Assembly: GCF_001613105.1 (NCBI RefSeq)
Contig: NZ_BDBS01000053.1
Location: forward strand, 1 to 60,744
Direction: 5' to 3'
DNA from: Nocardia pseudobrasiliensis NBRC 108224
GTDB lineage: Bacteria > Actinomycetota > Actinomycetes > Mycobacteriales > Mycobacteriaceae
Length of the DNA stretch: 60,744 bases
The position numbers were made by a program, and so were the translations under genes. Positions 16,532-24,731 of this stretch are shown here, piece by piece. Position 1 is the first letter of the stretch. Every line of letters begins with the position of its first letter. Under the pieces are notes generated by a model. That model was given only the letters and a program-made list of their open reading frames with translations, was not told the DNA's origin and did no database searches.

Positions 16532-16899
16532 TGCAGTACCTCACTCTGCAGGAACTGCTGAATCTCGCAGAGCGACTTGGTACTCCGGATGTCAGGGACT
16601 ACGGACTTCTCGATTCGGCGCTGGCGCGCCCGCAGGCCAGTGTCTTCGGCCAGGATGCCTATCCGGATGTGTGGCAGAAGGCCGCCGCTCTGATGGAGTC
16701 CCTTGCCCGAAACCGCGGCCTGGTCGACGGCAACAAGCGACTCGCGTGGTACGGCACGTGGGTCTTTCTGCACCTGAATGGACATCGGCTGCCGGATAAC
16801 TTCGATGTCGACGAGGCGGAACGGTTCGTCCTCGACGTCTGTCAAGGCATGTTGGACGTGCCATCGATCGCGGAACGATCAACCGGATTCGCGGAGTAG
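16531..16899 (+). CDS. Doc-like (death-on-curing) toxin with altered Fic motif
   Basis: A 122-residue Fic/Doc-fold protein. Its core is RNRGLVDGNKRLAWYGTWVFL at about residues 62-82. In P1 Doc and Fic proteins this loop begins with a His (H-x-F-x-D/G-N-K/R); here the DGNKR half is intact but the His position reads Arg. Doc of phage P1 phosphorylates EF-Tu using that motif. Whether this protein is active, or uses another residue, cannot be told from sequence. It is translationally coupled to the antitoxin and followed by a good terminator at 16901-16939. Confidence 0.82.
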   Translation: MQYLTLQELLNLAERLGTPDVRDYGLLDSALARPQASVFGQDAYPDVWQKAAALMESLARNRGLVDGNKRLAWYGTWVFLHLNGHRLPDNFDVDEAERFVLDVCQGMLDVPSIAERSTGFAE

Positions 16900-16900
16900 T

Positions 16901-16939
16901 CCCGCTCAGGCCAACCGATGAACGGAAGGCCCGAGCGGG
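16901..16939. terminator. Terminator between toxin and fadE27
   Basis: CCCGCTC (16901-16907) pairs with GAGCGGG (16933-16939), extended inside by AGGCC/GGCC. It lies between convergent genes immediately past the toxin stop. Confidence 0.65.
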
Positions 16940-16949
16940 CGACTCGCCG

Positions 16950-18053
16950 CTAATGAGGATCGGCCAGCAGCGCGCCCAGGGCGCGCAGGTGGTCGGTGGC
17001 GCCGCCGAGGGCGAATTCGTTGTGTTTGGCCGCGGTGAAGTAGTTGTGCACGATGTGGTCGCGGTCGATGCCGACGCCGCCGTGGACGTGGACGACCGTG
17101 TGGGCGATGTGGTGGCCCGCCTCGGCGGCCCAGAACTTGGCGGTGTGGATCTCCCGGGCGGCGGGCAGGCCCTCGGTGAGACGCCAGGCGGCCTGGGTGA
17201 CGGCCAGGCGCAGACCCTGCAGTTCGATATAGCCGTCGGCCAGGCGCTGGGCGACGGCCTGGAAGCCGCCGATCTTGCGGCCGAATTGCTCACGCTCGCG
17301 GCCGTATTCGGCGACCAGGTCGATGGCGCGCTCGAGGGTGCCGAGCTGCTGGGCGGCCAGGCCCAGCCAGCCGCGCTCGAGCAGCCAGGTCAGGATCTCC
17401 GCGCCCGATTCGACCGTGCCCACCAATTCGGCCGGCGTGCGGTCGAATTCGAGTTCGGCATCGGGGGTGCGGTCGACGACCTGCTGGGCCGAGATTCGCA
17501 CGCTCGCGTCGGACGGATCGACCAGGAAGATAGCGGGGGAGCCGGATACCGTGGCGGGCACCAGGATTCGATCGGCCTGCGCGGCGAACGCGACGATCGT
17601 CTTGGCCCCGGTGATCCGCCAGCCGCCGTCGTCGCTCGCGGTCGTCACCGGGTGGTCGGGCTCCCAGTTGCGCTCCTCGGCCAGTGCCACGGTCAGAATC
17701 GCCTCGCCCGCACCGGCTTTCGCGGCCAGCTCGCGCTGCGCCGCGGAGCCGAAGCGTGCCAGCGCGCCCGCGCCGAGCACCACCGACCACAGATACGGCA
17801 CCGCCGCGACGGCCTTACCCAGTTCGCGCAGCACCGCGGTCTGCTCCAGCGGGCCCAGATCGCTGCCGCCGACCGCCTCCGGCAGGGTCGCGGCCAGCAC
17901 GCCGGTCTCGGCCAGGGAGCGCCACAGCGGTTCGTCGAAGCGGACCTCGGCCCGATCCAATTCCCGCAGGCGATCGGCGGTGACCAGCTTCTCGCACACC
18001 TCCCCGGTCAGCCGGGACAGATCCTGCTGCGCTTCAGTCGCAGTGAAATCCAT
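16950..18053 (-). CDS. fadE27: Acyl-CoA dehydrogenase FadE27 (ChsE5)
   Basis: A 367-residue acyl-CoA dehydrogenase subunit (MDFTATEAQQDLSRL start; ALAEERNWEPDHP; YGREREQFGRKIGGFQAVAQRLAD; VHVHGGVGIDRDHIVHNYF). It follows fadE26 by 21 nt. The pair corresponds to Rv3505/Rv3504 (ChsE5/ChsE4), which form an alpha2-beta2 enzyme dehydrogenating cholesterol side-chain CoA esters, with FAD sites shared between subunits. The two should therefore function only together. It is controlled with fadE26 from the KstR box at 19343. Confidence 0.88.
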   Translation of the reverse strand: MDFTATEAQQDLSRLTGEVCEKLVTADRLRELDRAEVRFDEPLWRSLAETGVLAATLPEAVGGSDLGPLEQTAVLRELGKAVAAVPYLWSVVLGAGALARFGSAAQRELAAKAGAGEAILTVALAEERNWEPDHPVTTASDDGGWRITGAKTIVAFAAQADRILVPATVSGSPAIFLVDPSDASVRISAQQVVDRTPDAELEFDRTPAELVGTVESGAEILTWLLERGWLGLAAQQLGTLERAIDLVAEYGREREQFGRKIGGFQAVAQRLADGYIELQGLRLAVTQAAWRLTEGLPAAREIHTAKFWAAEAGHHIAHTVVHVHGGVGIDRDHIVHNYFTAAKHNEFALGGATDHLRALGALLADPH

Positions 18054-18074
18054 TGTGAGTAACCAGCTTTCGAA

Positions 18075-19268
18075 TCAGCGCGCGGCGGCGGGTTGCTTCA
18101 GGGCGGTCATGGCGATGATGTCGCGCTGCACCTCGTTGGTGCCGCCGCCGAAGGTGAGGATCAGGCAGGCGCGATGCATCCGCTCGAGCCGCCCGCGCAG
18201 GGCCGCACCCGGGGAATCCTGGCGCAGATAGGCCTGTGGACCCAATACCTCCATCAGCGACCGGTAGGCCTCGGTGGCCAATTCGGTGCCGAGCACCTTG
18301 CAGGTGGAGGCGTCCCACGGCCGCGGCGCGGCGTCGCCGCCGGCATCGGCGCGGGCGGCGATCTCCCAGTTGAGCAGCTTCAGATATTCGACCTTGGCGT
18401 GCACGCGCGCCAGCGTGATCCGCACCCACTCACTGTCGATCACCCGGGAACCGTTGGAGTCCTTGTTGTTACGCGCCCAGTCCACGGTCTGGGTCAGCGC
18501 CAGCTGCAGCGGCGCGGCCGAGGTGAGCGCCACCCGTTCGTGATTGAGCTGATTGGTGACCAGCGACCAGCCGCCGTTCTCCGGCCCGACCATGGCCGAT
18601 GCGGGGACGCGCACATCCTGGTAGTAGGTGGCGCTGGTGTCCGGTCCGGCCATCGTGTGTACCGGGGTCCAGGAGAAGCCCTCGGCCGTGGTCGGCACGA
18701 TGAACATGCTGATGCCCTTGTGCTTCTTGGCATTCGGATCGGTGCGCGCGGCCAGCCAGATGTAGTCGGCGTACTGGATGAGGCTGGTCCACATCTTCTG
18801 CCCGTTGACGATCCAGTCGTCGCCGTCGCGCACCGCGCTGGTGCGCAGCGACGCCAGATCGGTGCCCGCGCCCGGTTCGGAGTAGCCGATGGAGAAGTGC
18901 AGCTCACCCGCGGCGATCTTGGGCAGGAAGAACCTCTTCTGCTCCTCGGTGCCGTAGTGCATGATCGTCGGGGCCACGGAGTTGATGGTCAGGAACGGCA
19001 CCGGCGCGCCCGCGACCGCGGCCTCATCGGTGAAGATCAACTGATCCAGCATCGGCCGGTCCTGCCCGCCGTATTCGGTGGGCCACCCCAGTGCGAGCCA
19101 GCCGTCGCGGCCCATCTGCCGCACGACGTCGCGATAGACGGTGCCGTGGCCGTACTCGCCGGTCTGCGCGCTCAACGCCTCGCGCCGCTCCGGCGTGATC
19201 AGTTCGGCGAAGTATTCGCGCAACTCGGCCCGCAGCTGCTCCTGTTGCGGGGTAAAGGCAATCCGCAT
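18075..19268 (-). CDS. fadE26: Acyl-CoA dehydrogenase FadE26 (ChsE4)
   Basis: A 397-residue acyl-CoA dehydrogenase that introduces the alpha-beta double bond into steroid side-chain acyl-CoA. Diagnostic stretches are RIAFTPQQEQLRAELREYF, FSIGYSEPGAGTDLASLRT, NGQKMWTSLIQYADYIWLA and the C-terminal LILTFGGGTNEVQRDIIAM; these track M. tuberculosis FadE26 (Rv3504) closely. The ATG at 19268 has TGAGGTGC upstream. It is first in a two-gene operon with fadE27 and divergent from a ferredoxin gene across one KstR box. Confidence 0.92.
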   Translation of the reverse strand: MRIAFTPQQEQLRAELREYFAELITPERREALSAQTGEYGHGTVYRDVVRQMGRDGWLALGWPTEYGGQDRPMLDQLIFTDEAAVAGAPVPFLTINSVAPTIMHYGTEEQKRFFLPKIAAGELHFSIGYSEPGAGTDLASLRTSAVRDGDDWIVNGQKMWTSLIQYADYIWLAARTDPNAKKHKGISMFIVPTTAEGFSWTPVHTMAGPDTSATYYQDVRVPASAMVGPENGGWSLVTNQLNHERVALTSAAPLQLALTQTVDWARNNKDSNGSRVIDSEWVRITLARVHAKVEYLKLLNWEIAARADAGGDAAPRPWDASTCKVLGTELATEAYRSLMEVLGPQAYLRQDSPGAALRGRLERMHRACLILTFGGGTNEVQRDIIAMTALKQPAAAR

Positions 19269-19342
19269 TACTGCACCTCAGTTGTTGTTCGATAGCCAGC
19301 CGACATGGAGCTGGAGGGTTGTCTCGATCATTGCATACGAAG

Positions 19343-19356
19343 TGAAACATGTTCCA
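19343..19356. promoter_or_regulatory. KstR operator between fadE26 and ferredoxin
   Basis: TGAAACATGTTCCA is an exact match to TNNAACNNGTTNNA. It serves divergent fadE26-fadE27 and the ferredoxin gene. Confidence 0.85.
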
Positions 19357-19442
19357 GTATGGACAGGGGATCGAGCCGTTTCAGCCGCCGCGGCCGGTGC
19401 CGGGTTGTTAGTCTCGCGATATCAGCGGCAAAGGAGTCATCG

Positions 19443-19631
19443 ATGAAGCTCAGTGTGGATTTCGACCAGTGCGAGGCCAACGGAATCTGTGTCGGAATCG
19501 CCCCGGACGTCTTCGAACTCGACGACGAGGATCAGCTGCACCTGTCGGTCGCCGAAGTGCCGGAGGATCGGCTCGACGATGTGCGCACCGCGGTAGCCCA
19601 GTGTCCCAAGGCGGCGCTGAAGCTGGAGTGA
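19443..19631 (+). CDS. fdxD: Small [3Fe-4S] ferredoxin (FdxD-like)
   Basis: A 62-residue ferredoxin with cluster ligands Cys10, Cys16 (C-x5-C with Asn at the position of the missing fourth Cys) and Cys54 in the CP motif, so a [3Fe-4S] cluster is expected. Such ferredoxins feed P450s. In M. tuberculosis FdxD (Rv3503c) sits in the same place beside fadE26 and is in the KstR regulon. AAAGGAG precedes the ATG at 19443. Cyp125 in this window is a candidate partner, but that is inference. Confidence 0.88.
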   Translation: MKLSVDFDQCEANGICVGIAPDVFELDDEDQLHLSVAEVPEDRLDDVRTAVAQCPKAALKLE

Positions 19632-19651
19632 TCCGGCTCTTGCCAGTGAAC

Positions 19652-19665
19652 TGGAACACGTTCTA
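19652..19665. promoter_or_regulatory. KstR operator overlapping -10 of SDR gene
   Basis: TGGAACACGTTCTA is an exact match. The -10 hexamer TAGAGT (19664-19669) begins in the box and ends 6 nt before the GTG at 19676. This is the same geometry as at the two fadD promoters. Confidence 0.85.
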
Positions 19666-19675
19666 GAGTCGCGGC

Positions 19676-20581
19676 GTGGGAGACAACGAACTGAGTCTGT
19701 CCGGTCGAGTGGCGATTGTGACCGGGGCCGGTGCGGGGTTGGGGCGGGCCGAGGCGCTCGCCCTCGCTCGCGCCGGGGCCGCGGTGGTGGTCAACGATCT
19801 GGCCGAGAATGAGGCGGTCGCGGCGACGCTCGCCGATATCCGGGCGCTCGGTGCGAAGGCGGAGTTCGTCGGTGGTTCAGTGGCCGAACGGGCGACCGCC
19901 GATGCCCTCATCCGCACCGCGGACGAGGCGTTCGGCGGCGTCGACATCGTGGTCAACAATGCCGGAATCGTCCGGGACCGCATGCTTTTCAATATGTCCG
20001 ACGAGGAGTGGGACGCGGTGATCGCGGTCCATCTGCGCGGGCACTTCCTGCTCACCCGCAACGCGGGCGCGTACTGGCGGGCCAAATCCAAGGAGGCCGG
20101 CGGCCCGGTATACGGGCGGCTGATCAACACCTCCTCCGAGGCGGGACTGCTCGGGCCCGAGGGCCAGCCCAACTACGCGGCGGCCAAGGCGGGTATTACG
20201 GCGCTGACCCTGTCGGCCTCGCGCGGACTGGCCCGATACGGCGTGCGCGCCAACGCGATCTGCCCCCGCGCGCGCACGGCCATGACCGAGAGCGTCTTCG
20301 CCGACGCGCCCGCCGACGAGGTGGATCCGCTCTCGCCCGATCATGTCGCCCGGCTGGTCGCCTATTTGTCCGCACCGGCCGCCGACGCGATCTCCGGCCA
20401 GGTGTTCGTCGTCTACGGGCCGATGGTCGCGCTCATGGCCGCGCCCGAGGTCGAGCGGCGCTTCGACGCCGGTGGTCCGGAGTGGGCGCCGGCCGATCTG
20501 GCCGACACGCTCGGAAACTATTTCGCGCAGCGGCCTTCCGGGCGTACGTTTTCCGCGTCATCGCTACACGATCTCGGCTGA
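19676..20581 (+). CDS. SDR-family dehydrogenase (Rv3502c-like)
   Basis: A 301-residue short-chain dehydrogenase. It has the Rossmann motif TGAGAGLGR near residue 16, NNAG at the end of beta-4, a Ser in INTSSEAG, and the catalytic Tyr-x3-Lys in NYAAAKAG. An NAD(P)-dependent hydroxy/keto interconversion is expected. The syntenic Rv3502c is annotated as a 17-beta-hydroxysteroid-dehydrogenase-like protein, so a sterol or side-chain 3-hydroxyacyl-CoA substrate is plausible. The GTG at 19676 has no Shine-Dalgarno and is a probable leaderless start. The upstream ferredoxin gene ends 44 nt earlier. Confidence 0.85.
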   Translation: MGDNELSLSGRVAIVTGAGAGLGRAEALALARAGAAVVVNDLAENEAVAATLADIRALGAKAEFVGGSVAERATADALIRTADEAFGGVDIVVNNAGIVRDRMLFNMSDEEWDAVIAVHLRGHFLLTRNAGAYWRAKSKEAGGPVYGRLINTSSEAGLLGPEGQPNYAAAKAGITALTLSASRGLARYGVRANAICPRARTAMTESVFADAPADEVDPLSPDHVARLVAYLSAPAADAISGQVFVVYGPMVALMAAPEVERRFDAGGPEWAPADLADTLGNYFAQRPSGRTFSASSLHDLG

Positions 20582-20690
20582 GTCGCGACGCGCGTCCACT
20601 GACCGCGACAATCTGTTGATCGGTGGTCCGGTAGTTGGTAGACATGGGGGTCGGTTGTGCTTTGCCTCACAAAGGCGATTCATATCCGCT

Positions 20691-20704
20691 ATGAACACGT
20701 TCTA
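20691..20704. promoter_or_regulatory. Distal KstR operator upstream of mce4
   Basis: ATGAACACGTTCTA matches the motif except the first base. A TAGCTT hexamer (20703-20708) starts at its end and could be a -10. Confidence 0.7.
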
Positions 20705-20769
20705 GCTTCCAAGACAGTTCTGGAAGAAAATTGCAGTTCAAAATCGGTCAATATGTGAACCTGAGTACC

Positions 20770-20783
20770 AGGAACGTGTTCTA
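20770..20783. promoter_or_regulatory. Proximal KstR operator upstream of mce4
   Basis: AGGAACGTGTTCTA matches except the first base. TAATCT (20782-20787) overlaps its end as a -10 candidate, giving a leader of about 65 nt before the yrbE4A ATG at 20860. The box starts lie 79 bp apart, so two repressor-controlled promoters are possible. Confidence 0.75.
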
Positions 20784-20859
20784 ATCTTCGAGACGGGCGG
20801 GGCTTCGGATGCGCGCCGTCGCAGGCTGTACCGTTAGGCAGGGCAAGGAGGAATCGCGG

Positions 20860-21624
20860 ATGAACGAGGTTCTTGCCGTGCCGATGCGGGCGGTCGGCGG
20901 GTTCTTCGAACTCACCGCCGCCGTGGCCAGGGCCACGGTGCGGCCCCCATTTCAACGACGCGAATTCGTCGACCAGTCCTGGTTCGTCGCCCGCGTTTCG
21001 ATCACTCCGACCGTGCTGGTGGCCATTCCGTTCACCGTGCTGGTGACCTTCACGCTCAATATCCTCCTGCGCGAGATCGGTGCGGCCGATCTGTCCGGTG
21101 CGGGTGCGGCTTTCGGCGCGGTCACCCAGATCGGCCCGATCGTGACGGTGCTGATCGTGGCCGGTGCGGGCGCCACCGCCATCTGCGCCGATCTCGGCGC
21201 GCGCACCATTCGCGAGGAGATCGATGCGATGCGGGTGCTCGGAATCGACCCGATCCATCGGCTGGTGGTGCCGCGCGTACTGGCCTCGATGTTCGTCGCG
21301 GCGCTGCTCAACGGGCTGGTCTGCACGATCGGTATCGTCGGCGGCTTTTTGTTCTCCGTATTTCTGCAAGGCGTCAATCCCGGTTCGTTCGTCAACGGCA
21401 TCACGCTGTTGACCCATTTGCCGGAATTGGTCATCTCCGAGGTCAAGGCCACGCTGTTCGGTGTGGTCGCCGGGCTGATGGCCTGCTATCTGGGCCTGAA
21501 TGTGCGAGGCGGGCCCAAGAGCGTCGGCGACGCGGTCAATCAGACGGTGGTGTTCTCCTTCATGGCCCTGTTCGTGGTCAATGTCGTGGTCACCGCCGTT
21601 GGGATCAAGTTCACGGCTCGGTGA
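20860..21624 (+). CDS. yrbE4A: YrbE4A, MlaE-type permease of the Mce4 sterol importer
   Basis: A 254-residue MlaE/YrbE permease, the same length as Rv3501c. It has about five hydrophobic segments, including IVTVLIVAGAGATAICADLGARTIREEIDAMRVLG, which holds the conserved EExxAM-like loop that contacts the ATPase (MceG type, not in this window). With YrbE4B it forms the inner-membrane part of the sterol uptake complex. AAGGAGG lies 8 nt before the ATG at 20860. First gene of a ten-gene operon with 4-base overlaps at most junctions. Confidence 0.93.
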   Translation: MNEVLAVPMRAVGGFFELTAAVARATVRPPFQRREFVDQSWFVARVSITPTVLVAIPFTVLVTFTLNILLREIGAADLSGAGAAFGAVTQIGPIVTVLIVAGAGATAICADLGARTIREEIDAMRVLGIDPIHRLVVPRVLASMFVAALLNGLVCTIGIVGGFLFSVFLQGVNPGSFVNGITLLTHLPELVISEVKATLFGVVAGLMACYLGLNVRGGPKSVGDAVNQTVVFSFMALFVVNVVVTAVGIKFTAR

Positions 21625-21628
21625 CGGT

Positions 21629-22480
21629 ATGGCGTTCGTGATCCAATCCCGGTTCCCGCGTACTGTTCGACGCGTGCGCCGGACGTCCGACTCGCTCGAC
21701 AATGTCGGAAGACATGCCCTTTTCTACGCGCAGTCGCTGGCCGCGATACCGCGCGCGCTCACGCATTATCGCACCGAGACAATCCGTTTGATCGCCGAGA
21801 TCAGCATGGGCACCGGCGCACTCGCGGTGATCGGCGGCACGGTGGTGATCGTCGGATTCCTGACCCTGTTCGCGGGCGGCACGATCGCTGTGCAGGGCTA
21901 CAGCTCACTGGGCAATATCGGAGTCGAGGCGCTGACCGGGTTCTTCGCCGCCTTCATCAATGTCCGCATCGCCGCGCCGGTGATCTCCGGTATCGGCCTG
22001 GCGGCCACCATCGGCGCGGGTTCGACCGCGCAGCTGGGCGCGATGCGGGTGGCCGAGGAGATCGACGCGCTCGAGTCGATGGCGATCCGGCCCGTGCCGT
22101 TCCTGGTCGGCACGCGGGTGCTGGCCGGGATGATCGCGATCGTGCCGCTGTACGCGCTGGCGGTGATCGCGTCATTCGTGGCAAGCCGGTTCGCGACCGT
22201 GGTGATCTACGGACAGTCGGCCGGTGTGTACGACCACTACTTCTCGACGTTCCTGATCCCCGGTGACATTCTCTGGTCGTTCGTGCAGGCGATCTTCATG
22301 GCCCTGGCGGTCATGATGATCCATACCTATTACGGCTACCACGCCTCCGGCGGTCCCGTCGGCGTCGGCGTGGCGGTGGGCAACGCGGTACGCGCCTCAC
22401 TGGTCGCGGTGGTGACCGTGACCCTGCTGGTCTCGCTGGCCATCTACGGAACCTCCGGCAATTTCCATCTCTCCGGGTAG
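21629..22480 (+). CDS. yrbE4B: YrbE4B, second MlaE-type permease of Mce4
   Basis: A 283-residue MlaE-family permease. It has the characteristic AGSTAQLGAMRVAEEIDALESMAIRPV loop and five hydrophobic stretches. It pairs with YrbE4A. The ATG at 21629 is 4 nt after the yrbE4A stop. An upstream extension of the frame to 21500 overlaps yrbE4A and is not expected to be translated. Confidence 0.93.
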   Translation: MAFVIQSRFPRTVRRVRRTSDSLDNVGRHALFYAQSLAAIPRALTHYRTETIRLIAEISMGTGALAVIGGTVVIVGFLTLFAGGTIAVQGYSSLGNIGVEALTGFFAAFINVRIAAPVISGIGLAATIGAGSTAQLGAMRVAEEIDALESMAIRPVPFLVGTRVLAGMIAIVPLYALAVIASFVASRFATVVIYGQSAGVYDHYFSTFLIPGDILWSFVQAIFMALAVMMIHTYYGYHASGGPVGVGVAVGNAVRASLVAVVTVTLLVSLAIYGTSGNFHLSG

Positions 22481-22485
22481 GCGGT

Positions 22486-23703
22486 ATGGCGGCAAACAAG
22501 CTGGTCGAAAAGGACGGCGCCGGAAAGATCTTCGGCGCCGGGTGGGGCGTCAAACTGGCCGGGCTGGCGATGGTGCTGAGTCTGGCGGCCGTCGTCGCGG
22601 TCGCGCTCACGATGTTCGCCGGTGGATTCACCTCGACCGAGACCGTCTATATCGATGCCCAGCGCGCCGGTCTGGTACTGGACCCCGACGCCAAGGTGAA
22701 GCTGCGCGGCGTGGAAATCGGCCGGGTGAAGGCGATTTCGTACACCGGCGACAATGCCCGGCTGCAATTGGCCATCCAGCCCGATCAGATGAAGCTGCTG
22801 CCCGCCAACGTCGGCGTGGATATCCGCTCCACCACCGTCTTCGGCGCGAAATACGTGAATTTCACGCTGCCCCAGCATCCTTCGGCGAAACATCTGGACC
22901 CCGGCGTGACGGTGAACGCGCGGTCGGTGACCGTCGAGTTCAACACCTTGTTTCAGCATCTGTCCGATGTGCTCGCGAAGATCGCACCCGAGAAGTTGAA
23001 TGCGACCCTGACCGCGCTCGGCACCGCCCTGCAGGGCCGCGGCGACAAGTTGGGTCAGCTGCTCGCCGATTCGGATCAATATCTGCGAGATATCAATCCG
23101 AGCCTGCCGGATCTGCAACGCGATCTGCAGACCTCGGTCGGGGTGACGAATCTTTATGCCGATACCGTCCCGGATTTGTTGCGCACCACCGACAATGCGG
23201 CGGTGACGGGCGGCACGATCGTGCGGAAGCAAGAAAGTTTCGACGCCGTGTTGATGAATCTCATCGGCCTGGCCGACACCACGCGACCCATTCTGAGCGA
23301 TAACGAGCAGTCGCTGGTGACGGCCCTGGATCTGTTGCGCCCCACCACCGCTCTGCTCAACGAGTACCGCACGGGACTCAACTGCGTGATCGAGGGCATC
23401 GGCAGCCGCGTCGACATCATGAACCAGATCTTCGGCGGCAGCGGCGCGGGCGTGCTGCTGAACGCGGGCTTCATGCCCGGCGGCGAACCCTATCGCTATC
23501 CGCAGGATCTGCCGAAGGTGAACGCCACCGGGGGCCCGCACTGCGACGGAACCAATGTGCGCGAGCCCGGCAGTCACGCGCCCTATCTGGTGACCGACAC
23601 CTCCGAGGGCGAGGTGTGGACACCGGAACTGCACACACATCTCAACGGCCCCAGGGTGTTCCAGTTGATGTTCGCCGGGCTGCCGGGGGTGCCCAACCCA
23701 TGA
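22486..23703 (+). CDS. mce4A: Mce4A, MCE-domain protein of the sterol importer
   Basis: A 405-residue protein with one N-terminal membrane segment (about 24-46), the MCE/MlaD domain (about 48-130, with RAGLVLDPDAKVKLRGVEIGRV), and a long helical region. MCE proteins assemble as hexameric tubes that carry lipid across the periplasm; Mce4 carries cholesterol in mycobacteria. It starts 5 nt after yrbE4B and overlaps mce4B by ATGA. Confidence 0.93.
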   Translation: MAANKLVEKDGAGKIFGAGWGVKLAGLAMVLSLAAVVAVALTMFAGGFTSTETVYIDAQRAGLVLDPDAKVKLRGVEIGRVKAISYTGDNARLQLAIQPDQMKLLPANVGVDIRSTTVFGAKYVNFTLPQHPSAKHLDPGVTVNARSVTVEFNTLFQHLSDVLAKIAPEKLNATLTALGTALQGRGDKLGQLLADSDQYLRDINPSLPDLQRDLQTSVGVTNLYADTVPDLLRTTDNAAVTGGTIVRKQESFDAVLMNLIGLADTTRPILSDNEQSLVTALDLLRPTTALLNEYRTGLNCVIEGIGSRVDIMNQIFGGSGAGVLLNAGFMPGGEPYRYPQDLPKVNATGGPHCDGTNVREPGSHAPYLVTDTSEGEVWTPELHTHLNGPRVFQLMFAGLPGVPNP

Positions 23704-24731
23704 GGTTCAAACCGCACGCCGCGACCGTGAAGTTATCGATCTTCACGCTGGTGATGGTGCTCGTCCTGGCCCTGCTGGGCGTGGTCTTCAGCCAGATGCG
23801 CTTTTCCCGCGAGACCGGATATCACGCGATCTTCACCAGTTCCTCGGGCATGCTGCCCGGTTCGAAGGTACGCATCGCCGGGGTGCCGGTCGGCTCGGTC
23901 AAGCGGGTGTACGTCGGCAAAGACCATCTCGCCCATGTGGATTTCGACGTCGACACCAAATATCGGCTCTACACCAGCACCCAGGCGGCCATCCGCTACG
24001 AGAACCTCGTCGGCGACCGGTACATGGAACTGCTCGAGGGGCCCGGCGCCGCACAGGGTATGGCCAAGGGCGGCACGATCGGAACCGACAAGACCAAGCC
24101 CGCCCTCGATCTGGACCTGCTGCTCGGCGGCTTCAAACCCCTGCTGCGCGGGCTGGATCCGGCGCAGGTGAACGATCTGACCAGCGCGTTGCTACAGGTG
24201 TTCCAGGGGCAGGGCGGCGCGCTGGTGGCGCTGCTCAACAGCGGCGGCTCGTTCACCAAGACCCTCGCCGATCGAGATGCCCTGATCGGCAGCGTGATCG
24301 AGAATCTGAAGACCGTCCTCGCCACGATCGACGACCGCGGCAAGGAATTCGACACCACGCTGACCGAACTGCAGCGCCTGGTGAGCGGGCTGGCCGCGGA
24401 CAAGGATCCGATCGGCGCGGCGCTGCCGCATCTGGCCGGCGCGACCGGGGATCTGACCGATCTGCTGCGCGAGGCCCGGCCCGATCTGAAACAGGACTTC
24501 GCTCAGCTGGGGCGGTTGTCCCAGAACATCGACGACCACTCCGGCGATGTCGAATGGATTCTGCAGCAGCTGCCCGAGACCTATCGCAAGCTGGTCCGGG
24601 TCGGTTCCTACGGGTCGTTCCTCAACATGTACGTCTGCGGCGTCACCATGCTCGCCGACGGTCCCGACGGTAAGCCCATGGAAGTGCACCTGAAGGGCAA
24701 CCAGACGACCGGAAGGTGTGCCAGCGAGTGA
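23700..24731 (+). CDS. mce4B: Mce4B, MCE-domain protein
   Basis: A 343-residue MCE protein with a signal-anchor (about 10-32), an MlaD domain (SSGMLPGSKVRIAGVPVGSVKRVYV), and a helical tail. The ATG at 23700 overlaps the mce4A stop by 4 bases, so translation is coupled. The C-terminal region contains paired Cys residues (MYVCGV, GRCASE) that may form a disulphide outside the membrane. Confidence 0.92.
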   Translation: MRFKPHAATVKLSIFTLVMVLVLALLGVVFSQMRFSRETGYHAIFTSSSGMLPGSKVRIAGVPVGSVKRVYVGKDHLAHVDFDVDTKYRLYTSTQAAIRYENLVGDRYMELLEGPGAAQGMAKGGTIGTDKTKPALDLDLLLGGFKPLLRGLDPAQVNDLTSALLQVFQGQGGALVALLNSGGSFTKTLADRDALIGSVIENLKTVLATIDDRGKEFDTTLTELQRLVSGLAADKDPIGAALPHLAGATGDLTDLLREARPDLKQDFAQLGRLSQNIDDHSGDVEWILQQLPETYRKLVRVGSYGSFLNMYVCGVTMLADGPDGKPMEVHLKGNQTTGRCASE

